Origin: Baffinella frigidus
Lineage: Eukaryota > Cryptophyceae > Cryptomonadales > Baffinellaceae
DNA length: 10,584 nt
Reading direction: 5' to 3'
NCBI GenBank assembly: GCA_026770585.1
Contig: MU646392.1
Location: 405,345-415,928, forward strand
Each line of letters opens with the position of its first letter. Position 1 is the stretch's first letter. The notes below the pieces were generated by a model that saw only the letters and a program-made list of their open reading frames with translations, was not told the origin of the DNA and ran no database searches. Of the stretch, positions 6,255 through 10,584 are shown piece by piece. A program made the position numbers and the translations under genes.

Positions 6255-6421
6255 CTGGTCAGTAAGGACAAGGAACAACCCCCCCTAGGACCTCCCGGAG
6301 TGTTACTCGTGAGCAACAACGCGCAGGGCGGTGCGCGTGAGCAACACCGCGTAGGGCGTTGCGCGTTGTTGCTGACACCTAACCCTCCTGGGGGTCCTGG
6401 GGGGGTTGGTTTCTTACTTAC
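6255..6421 (-). mobile_element. MITE-related foldback with splice-site-like ends (possible introner)
   Basis: On the minus strand this 167-bp segment begins GTAAGTAAGAAACCAACC after CCTG and ends CCTTACTGACCAG before G, resembling a 5' splice site, a branch-site-like TACTGAC and a 3' AG. These ends are inverted repeats of each other (CCTGGTMAGTAAG). Inward, AAGAAACC, C-run and AGGACC match the corresponding part of the abundant MITE family. A second internal palindrome (GCAACAACGCGC type) lies in the middle. Against an intron: the inverted repeat continues into the presumed exons. Confidence 0.45.
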
Positions 6422-6461
6422 CAGGAACGCTTGTTTGTGCTGCTGGGCTGGGTGCCTACGG

Positions 6462-6582
6462 TACAGGAGTACCTCGCTCATAAGAAACAGCACCCCCCTA
6501 GGACCCTACAGTAGGACCATGCGTAGGGACCTACGGTGGTCCTATGGGGGGTGCTGTTTCTTGTGAGCGAGGTACCCCTGTA
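6462..6582. mobile_element. MITE copy C (121 bp, TA-flanked)
   Basis: Ends CAGGAGTACCTCGCTCATAA/GAAAC and GTTTCTTGTGAGCGAGGTAC/CCCTG with TA at 6462-6463 and 6581-6582. One substitution in each end distinguishes it from copies A and B. The flanks are GCCTACGG and CGGTAAGG. Confidence 0.92.
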
Positions 6583-6740
6583 CGGTAAGGTGCCCACGGC
6601 AAGGCTGTGTTCAGGAGCCAACGACCACCCTGGGGGCGGAAAGTGGTGTCTCTCCTCGCCAGATGCACTTCGGTACATGTACGGTCTTCGTCATCCATCC
6701 CTTCAGTAGCCAGCCAGGGGTTCGTAAAAGACCCACGCAA
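6583..6740 (-). pseudogene. Possible exon fragment interrupted by MITE C
   Basis: The minus strand reads WLATEGMDDEDRTCTEVHL, ARRDTTFRPQGGRWLL and NTALPWAPYR, with an internal ATG at 6698 and mostly G/C-ending codons. MITE C interrupts the frame right after the last codons. If one TA and the MITE are ignored, the frame continues through 6461-6422 (GTQPSSTNKRS) to the splice-like site at 6421. No domain is recognised. It is either a disrupted gene fragment or a chance open frame in GC-rich DNA. Confidence 0.25.
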
Positions 6741-6811
6741 GACCAGGTCCCAAGCAGGTCCTGGGGCCCAACAGTAGGGCGTATGAGCCTACTGGCCACT
6801 GCAGGGTTATA
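6728..6811 (-). mobile_element. Degenerate copy of the second MITE family
   Basis: The reverse complement of 6756-6811 matches the left half of the 1576-1679 element: both contain GGCCAGTAGGCTCATACGCC followed by CTAC-GT-GGGCCC-AGGACC. The other half is shortened and only weakly recognisable from about 6728. It ends TTATA at 6811, consistent with a TA border. Remaining sequence 6812-6922 shows overlapping frames on both strands but no supported gene. Confidence 0.6.
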
Positions 6812-6922
6812 CCGATACATGTGGAGCAGCAGAGCGTCCCCGCGACCCAAATCGCTGCTCCAGGCGATGTGTGCACGGGCACAGGCGCAGCGGCGACACA
6901 GAGCTATCTCAGAGGTGAATAC

Positions 6923-6928
6923 TTTATT
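6923..6928 (-). terminator. AATAAA polyadenylation-type signal
   Basis: On the minus strand AATAAA lies about 36 nt past the stop codon of the gene ending at 6965, in GTGTAAATAAAGTATTC. Position and strand fit a 3' UTR signal, though the motif can occur by chance and many protists use other signals. Confidence 0.4.
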
Positions 6929-6964
6929 TACACGCACAGGCCGCCGCCCAAGCTCTCACGGCAG

Positions 6965-7371
6965 CTAGGCCGGGGCATCGTAGCTCACCCACGCCCTCGG
7001 AGTTCTCCGACGGCATAGCTCTTCCCGCGACGGGACCTCCGAGATCCGAGTCGGCGTCCTGACGTTCTCGACCTTCTTCGGGGCGCCGACTAATGACGAG
7101 CTCTCGGCAGGGATCTGCTCGTCTGTCGAGCGCGGCGTCATCTTGGAGGCGGCATCGTGGGTCTCAGGAGAACCAACCATCTTATTTTTCGAGGTGCCGT
7201 GTCGTGCTTTGTGTCTTGTAACTCCAACAACTCTCGCGCCTGAGGTGATCTCCTTCTTTGCCCTACGAGCCTCGTAGAGCCAGGGGAATTTTTACCCCTT
7301 GGCTCTAGAGCAGCTAAAACCCCCTTGTTTCTTCCCTGGAGGTTCCCCAAGTGTAGTAAAAACCATTTACG
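6965..7371 (-). CDS. Uncharacterised protein, two-exon 3' part, 5' end unresolved
   Basis: The clearest part is the minus-strand frame from 7252 to a TAG at 6967-6965. It includes SGARVVGVTRHKARHGTSKN, KMVGSPETHDAASKMTPRST and a Lys/Arg/Ser-rich tail ending RAWVSYDAPA, with strong G/C third-position bias. The copy at 5232-5391 conserves the first half, and the length differences between them are multiples of three apart from one 4-bp insertion in that broken copy. Removing a 68-nt GT-AG segment (7253-7320) joins an upstream exon reading WFLLHLGNLQGRNKG, which aligns with the copy. The upstream exon has no in-frame ATG before a stop at 7533-7531, so the true start is unknown; an ATG at 7366 is one base out of frame relative to the copy's ATG. 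No domain, signal peptide or membrane segment is visible. A basic, polar, possibly disordered protein of unknown function. Confidence 0.55.
7253..7320 (-). other. 68-nt hairpin-bearing intron present in only one paralogue
   Basis: On the minus strand the segment starts GTTTTAGCTG and ends GGCAAAGAAG. The sequence without it aligns gap-free across the junction with the 5232-5391 copy, which has no such segment. Inside, TAGAGCCAAGGGG pairs with CCCCTGGCTCTA (7275-7307 on the plus strand). Unspliced, it contains an in-frame TAA (7294-7292) relative to the downstream exon. Confidence 0.5.
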
Positions 7372-7501
7372 CCCGTCACGTTCTTGTGCTTGGACTTTCT
7401 GTATCAATGAGAGGTGCAAGAAAAACCAAGGGGGGGGGTTTATCCTAAAAAATACCCCTCGTGACCCCCTCGTGCCGTCGGACACAGGTCCTGATGCACC
7501 C

Positions 7502-7575
7502 GTGATTACGTCAGCATGTGATCGTGACTGTTACGTCAGCATGTGATCGCGATTACGTCAGCATGTGGTCGCGAC
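7502..7575 (+). promoter_or_regulatory. Three tandem CRE-like plus E-box-like motifs
   Basis: TTACGTCAGCATGTG occurs at 7506-7520, 7531-7545 and 7553-7567, each followed by (A/G)TCG. TTACGTCA is the complement of TGACGTAA, a bZIP/ATF-type core, and CATGTG fits CANNTG. The array ends 5 bp before an ATG at 7581. Spacing is 25 and 22 bp. Regulation is inferred; it may be only a minisatellite. Confidence 0.4.
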
Positions 7576-7580
7576 TCACA

Positions 7581-7766
7581 ATGTTCTTTACTACGCGTAC
7601 CGGTACACCTGGTCCCCAATTTTCCCCGCGGTTTCTTTTAGATGGACAACAAGCATCATTCTGGGAACAGGTGTGCTTGCCCAGGTGCAGCTTGGCCTCT
7701 TCCTCTCGTGAGATCGGAAATGCAAGGGCGGAAAATCCCCGGAAGAGTCGGGAGGCTCGTATTTAA
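7581..7766 (+). CDS. Small hypothetical open frame downstream of the tandem motifs
   Basis: An ATG at 7581 opens 61 codons to a TAA at 7764-7766, beginning MFFTTRTGTPGPQFSPRFLL and ending RKSREARI. Codon use is not biased toward G/C third positions, unlike the better coding candidates here. An alternative reading uses TTTCTTTTAG (ending 7641) as a 3' splice site before ATGGACAACAAG. No domain or homology is recognised; the only positive argument is its position just after the motif array. Confidence 0.2.
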   Translation: MFFTTRTGTPGPQFSPRFLLDGQQASFWEQVCLPRCSLASSSREIGNARAENPRKSREARI

Positions 7767-7780
7767 TAAGTGGTACGTGA

Positions 7781-7841
7781 TACGTACGAAGCTTCGTACG
7801 TACGAAGCTTCATACGAAGGAGGCTTCGTACGAAGCTTCGT
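7781..7841. repeat. Overlapping perfect palindromes built on TACGAAGCTTCGTA
   Basis: A 22-bp perfect palindrome at 7781-7802 overlaps a 24-bp perfect palindrome at 7788-7811, and a third 12-bp one (ACGAAGCTTCGT) lies at 7830-7841. The core GTACGAAGCTTC occurs three times. Peptides from overlapping plus frames here are repeat artefacts. Confidence 0.85.
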
Positions 7842-7880
7842 TCATACACGAGCTCGCTTCGTGCCGGTTTTCAAGATCCT

Positions 7881-7916
7881 GGGGGGGCTCATTTCGGGGG
7901 GGTGGGGGGGGCGGGG
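7881..7916 (+). other. G-tract cluster with G-quadruplex potential
   Basis: Runs of 7, 7, 8 and 4 G separated by short spacers between 7881 and 7916 satisfy the four-run pattern expected of G-quadruplexes. It sits between the two palindrome clusters. Confidence 0.7.
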
Positions 7917-7926
7917 TGCAATTCCT

Positions 7927-7980
7927 GGGCCCTCACCGGATACCGGATACGAGCTCGTATCCGGGGGCCCCCACCGGATA
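7927..7980. repeat. 22-bp perfect palindrome flanked by 16-bp direct repeats
   Basis: CCGGATACGAG and its complement CTCGTATCCGG form a gapless palindrome at 7943-7964. GGGCCCTCACCGGATA at 7927-7942 and GGGCCCCCACCGGATA at 7965-7980 flank it exactly, with one mismatch. Confidence 0.85.
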
Positions 7981-8057
7981 GATCTATGACTCGTACGTAC
8001 CGGATCAAAATTCAAAAAATGACTTTTTCAGAAAACACATTTGCGCAGTGCGCACCC

Positions 8058-8595
8058 AAATGCATCAACCACTTGTAAGTGCGTGCATGGCGCTCGAATT
8101 CGCAGCGACGAGGCGACTAGAGCAGAGAAAATGAGGAGACATGTGCATAGATCAGGTGGGAGACGGTGAATTTCGGCTGAGTGATGAATAAATGCGGGGC
8201 TGCTCGCTCTTCCGCGCCTCGAGTCGCTTGCCTGCTCTAGTTCTTCCCCTTTGCATGCGGTGCCGCGCGCGGATAGGGCGGGAGAGAGCGGGTAGCGCGC
8301 TCGTTGAGCTCTGAAATATATGATTTGGGTGGGAAATGGCAGTGTCGGGTATCAGTCTTTACAGGCAGAATCGCACAGGAATATATTAGCCCAAAAGATG
8401 TGCCGCGAAAAGTTGGTCAATGCTCTGTACATCAGAACCCTGCTCCGCTCAACTTCATCCAATTGGTCATCGCGCCGAAGGTTTTCGGTAATAAGCACTT
8501 TTCGCTGCCATATATTTCTTCCCACCGCCGCATGATGGTCGGTTTTCTCGCAAATGTCGTTTTACAGATTTCCTAAGTAAATGCATCAACCACTT
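8058..8595. other. 504-bp segment bounded by 17-bp direct repeats
   Basis: AAATGCATCAACCACTT occurs at 8058-8074 and 8579-8595. The enclosed segment begins GTAAGTGCG and ends TTTACAGATTTCCTAAGT, with a related TTACAGATTTCTTAA just past the second repeat. This fits either an insertion with a target-site duplication or an intron with GTAAGT and ACAG ends flanked by duplicated exon sequence. Inside, two overlapping plus frames (8304-8576 without ATG, and 8320-8535 from an ATG) are open but neither shows a known domain or biased codon use, so no gene is called. Bases 8596-8811 hold only a 16-bp palindrome around GGATATCC (8758-8773). Confidence 0.5.
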
Positions 8596-8811
8596 ACAGA
8601 TTTCTTAAATTGACAAACACGGGTTACTCTGGTTACTGATGTACCGGTGGCCAGTCAACGCTGCCAGTTGCAAGGCCACCGTGTGCCACGCGGTTCCACA
8701 ACTTTACAGCATGCAAATCGATCGACAACTGTCCCGACCGAGGCCCTCACCGTCAGGATGGGGATATCCCCATTTTCGACCAGCTTCATTTATCACATTC
8801 CGGGAGGACTT

Positions 8812-9714
8812 GGGGGTTAGGGTTGAGGGTTTGGGGTTTGGATTTCAGGGTTTTACTCAGAGCGACAGAGAGAGAGGGGGGTGAGGCTTATCAGGGTTTG
8901 GGGTTTGGTCTTTGTGGTTTAGGGTTTAGGGTTAAGGTTTGATGGTTGAGGGTTTATTCTTTAGAGTTTAGGGTTGATGGTTTAGGGTTTGGTGTTGTGG
9001 GTTTATGGTTTAGGGTTTAAGATTTTGGGGTTAGGGTTTAGGGTCTAGGATTCAGGGTCGAGGGTTTTGGGTTCAGGGTGTGAGGTTGAGAATGTTGGGT
9101 TTAGGGTTTACCTCTTTAATAAATTCAGTAATCAGTAATACAGCCTTTAGGGTTTAGGGTTTAGGTTGTAGGGTTTATCTTTTATGATTTAGGGGTTTGG
9201 GCGTAGGGTTTGGAATTGAGGTTTGGAGTTTGTGATTTGGGGTTTAGGGTTCATGGGTTTAGAGTTTAGGGTTGCGGGTTTGGAGTCGTGGGTTCATGGT
9301 TTTGGGTTTAGGATTGTGGGTAATAAAAGCACCAAAGCACCAAAGGGTGTAGGGTTAAGGGTTTAGGGTTTAGGGTTTAGGGTTGTGGATAGGGTCATAG
9401 TTTTGGATTTGGGTTCATGGTTTAGGGTTTAGGTAGGGTGCAGGGTTTAGGGTTTAGGGTTTATGGGTTTGGGTTTAGTGTTTGGGAATTGGGGTTTAGT
9501 GTTTAGGGGTTGGGGGTTGGGGATCGGGGTTGGGGTGTCGGGTTTAGGGTTTGGTGTTCTGGGTTTAGGGTCAAGTGTGTAGGGCAGGGTCCTAGGGGGG
9601 AAGGGGGTTCTTATGAGTGAGTTACCCCTGTAGGGATTAGGGTTTGAGGTTTGAGGTTTAAGGGTTAGGGTTTACAGTTTTGGGTTTGGGATTTGGGGTT
9701 TTGGGATTTGGCCA
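8812..9714 (+). repeat. Long degenerate TTTAGGG-orientation tract
   Basis: About 900 bp of TTTAGGG, TTTGGGG, TTCAGGG, TTGTGGG and similar units, more degenerate than the tract at 5019-5178. Small interruptions include 8862-8890 (CGACAGAGAGAGAG), 9112-9146 (AATAAATTCAGTAATCAGTA) and 9322-9345 (two AAAGCACC units). A MITE remnant sits at 9585-9632. It abuts the hAT fragment at 9715. No gene is visible. Confidence 0.93.
9585..9632. mobile_element. MITE copy D, right half only
   Basis: CAGGGTCCTAGGGGGG, GGTTCTTATGAGTGAGTTAC and CCCTGTA match the right half of the family with several substitutions. The left half is absent and replaced by TTTAGGG-like sequence. Probably an older copy, truncated within the repeat tract. 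Confidence 0.8.
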
Positions 9715-10053
9715 CCACTCACGTGGTGGAAGGCGGCGGACAACAAGTACGGTTTCCTTCGCCTGCTCTTTAGGTCCTTTAGGTTTTAATTCCTCCCAAC
9801 ATATGCCAACGACACGCCGTTCCGTAGAAGGGATCTGCAGAGAAAGCATTTTTGCTTTCGAAACGCGTTTCGCCCGGGCCGCGCTCGCCGCATCCGCTAC
9901 TTCCGCGCCTGTAGAGAGGTTGTCAGCGGGTGTTCCCTGATCATGACCAAGAAGCGGAACAGAATGTCGCCTGCCAACCTCTCACTCCTGACCTTCTTGA
10001 ACCGGTCCTGGCACGTGGCGACCGAGTGGCAGCAGGCGCAGGAGAGCAACTGA
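9715..10053 (+). pseudogene. hAT-family transposase C-terminal fragment, frameshifted and interrupted
   Basis: Three blocks in order match the hAT C-terminal dimerisation region (the Dimer_Tnp_hAT type). First is PLTWWKAADNKYGFLRLL at 9715-9768, fitting the family's WW...KY..L block. Next is AALAASATSAPVERLSAG in the adjacent frame at about 9878-9931, fitting the ATSA..ER.FS.AG block but lacking the Phe codon. Last is LIMTKKRNRMSPANLSLLTF then LNRSW back in the first frame, ending at a TGA (10051-10053), fitting the K.RNR.SP..L..L.FL block. About 100 bp between blocks one and two is non-hAT and contains the dispersed AATTAAAACCT motif inverted. The catalytic N-terminal domains are missing; the fragment starts exactly at the end of the TTTAGGG tract. 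hAT enzymes cut and paste DNA in the nucleus; this copy cannot be active. Confidence 0.75.
9768..9805 (-). repeat. Dispersed motif copy inserted within the hAT fragment
   Basis: The reverse complement reads CATATGTTGGGAGGAATTAA then AACCTAAAGGACCTAAAG, close to the element ends at 1401-1432 and 1761-1792. It follows directly after the GFLRLL block and introduces a stop (TAA at 9787-9789), so it entered or replaced transposase coding sequence. Confidence 0.65.
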
Positions 10054-10071
10054 GAGACACCGTTCAGGGTG

Positions 10072-10192
10072 TACAGGGGTACCTCGCTCATAAGAAACAG
10101 CCCCCCTTTAGGACCCTACAGCAGGCCTATGCCTAGGGCCTTATGGTGGTCCTAGGGGGGGGGCGGTTTCTTATGAGCGAGGTACCCCTGTA
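10072..10192. mobile_element. MITE copy E (121 bp, TA-flanked)
   Basis: Intact CAGGGGTACCTCGCTCATAA/GAAAC ends with TA at 10072-10073 and 10191-10192. Without it the flanks read TTCAGGGTG-TA-GGGTGTAGGG, so the target was a telomere-like repeat. It lies 18 bp after the stop of the hAT fragment. Confidence 0.92.
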
Positions 10193-10325
10193 GGGTGTAG
10201 GGTGTAGGGTTCAGTGATGCGGAGCGCCAAAAATGAGCGAGGGTGGTGCATGGTGTCTGATGTATTAATACATGATGCGAATCCACGCGCCATGACTCAA
10301 ACACTCGGTCGTAGCTCGGTCGTAG

Positions 10326-10467
10326 TACAGGGGTACCTCGCTCATAAGAAACCGTCCCCCCCTAGGGCCCTACAGTAGGCCTACGCCTAGGGCCCTCTGG
10401 TGGTCCTATGGGGTGGGCAGTTTCTTATGAGCGAGGCCAGCGAGGTCAGTTTCTTATGAGCGAGGCC
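10326..10467. mobile_element. MITE copy F with duplicated, truncated right end
   Basis: The left end and interior are typical (TA at 10326). On the right, the 21-bp CAGTTTCTTATGAGCGAGGC/C occurs twice (10418-10438 and 10447-10467) with an 8-bp spacer, and the outer TACCCCTG terminus is missing. This copy should not be mobilisable as a normal two-ended element. Confidence 0.88.
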
Positions 10468-10523
10468 TTCGAGAGGAATCCGTCAAATATTACACGTAGC
10501 CTTGTGACATATCAGTTCAGGGG

Positions 10524-10584
10524 TACAGGGGTACCTCGCTCATTAGAAACCGCCTGCCACTAGGACCCTCCAGTAGGCATTTTG
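10524..10584. mobile_element. MITE copy G, left part, cut by the window edge
   Basis: CAGGGGTACCTCGCTCATTA/GAAAC with TA at 10524-10525 and the first part of the interior (CTAGGACCCTCCAGTAGGC). An extra CAGGGGTA (10518-10525) immediately precedes it, so the terminal octamer occurs twice in tandem. Confidence 0.88.

Larger units (their letters stand above)
6101..6454. mobile_element. Nested foldback element split by MITE B
   Basis: CACGCAGCCCAG (6101-6112) plus AGCACACCCAGACGTGCCTGG (6240-6258, resuming after the MITE) forms one arm. The other arm is the stretch from CCAGGAACGC (6421) to CTGGGCTGGGTG (6443-6454). The arms pair over about 34 positions only if MITE B (6113-6238) is removed, so MITE B entered a pre-existing foldback arm. 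The core is described separately. Confidence 0.65.

Noticed and set aside
6182-6566. Open frames on both strands with YRGTSLIRN or MSEVLLYRR ends
   Set aside because: They are translations of MITE copies B and C and of the foldback between them.
6663-6968. Plus-strand 101-codon frame from an ATG
   Set aside because: It crosses a degenerate MITE (6728-6811) and overlaps the 3' end of the better-supported minus-strand gene. The opposite strand is equally open.
7642-8078. Plus-strand frames with YEASYVRSF and RSFIRRRL repeats
   Set aside because: The peptide repeats are produced by the TACGAAGCTTCGTA palindromes and G-tracts.
8304-8576. Plus-strand frame reading KWQCRVSVFTGRIAQEYISP and onward
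   Set aside because: It reads plausibly, but it has no ATG, an overlapping frame from an ATG at 8320 is equally open, codon use is unbiased, and no family is recognised.

Overview
This window looks like nuclear DNA of a eukaryote, most likely an alga or other protist. The evidence is long degenerate tracts of the heptamer TTTAGGG/CCCTAAA (the plant-type telomere repeat, also used by several algal lineages), GT-AG intron candidates, an AATAAA signal, many miniature inverted-repeat elements (MITEs) and a decayed hAT transposase. There are no bacterial-style operons and no tRNA or rRNA genes that I can see. A cryptophyte is possible, because the peptides read from the MITE ends (YRGTSLIRN and MSEVPLY) remind me of artefacts in predicted proteins from such genomes. 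That is a recollection, not evidence.

Layout. Positions 1-1057 (minus strand) hold a long open frame with an N-terminal signal peptide and an acidic, Ser/Gly-rich body; it runs off the left edge. Positions 1058-2940 hold nested foldback and terminal-inverted-repeat elements, a dispersed motif family and a 43-bp tandem palindrome pair. Positions 2944-5178 hold telomere-like tracts that switch from CCCTAAA to TTTAGGG orientation, interrupted by small islands, one of which reads like a coding fragment. Positions 5179-5837 carry a broken copy (5232-5391) of a gene whose better-preserved paralogue lies at 6965-7371, both on the minus strand. Another CCCTAAA tract (5838-6060) is followed by nested MITEs around a foldback whose ends look like splice sites (6101-6582). 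Positions 7500-8811 hold CRE-like tandem motifs, strong palindromes, G-tracts and a 17-bp direct repeat, with no confident gene. Positions 8812-9714 are TTTAGGG again, then a frameshifted hAT transposase C-terminus (9715-10053), then three closely packed MITEs up to the right edge.

The genes do not form a pathway. The theme is repeat-driven remodelling: one MITE family with TA target duplications occurs seven times, three of them at the TA of telomere-like repeats. A paralogue pair differs by a 68-nt hairpin intron, and a MITE relative carries splice-like ends. No function is claimed for the two protein-coding genes.
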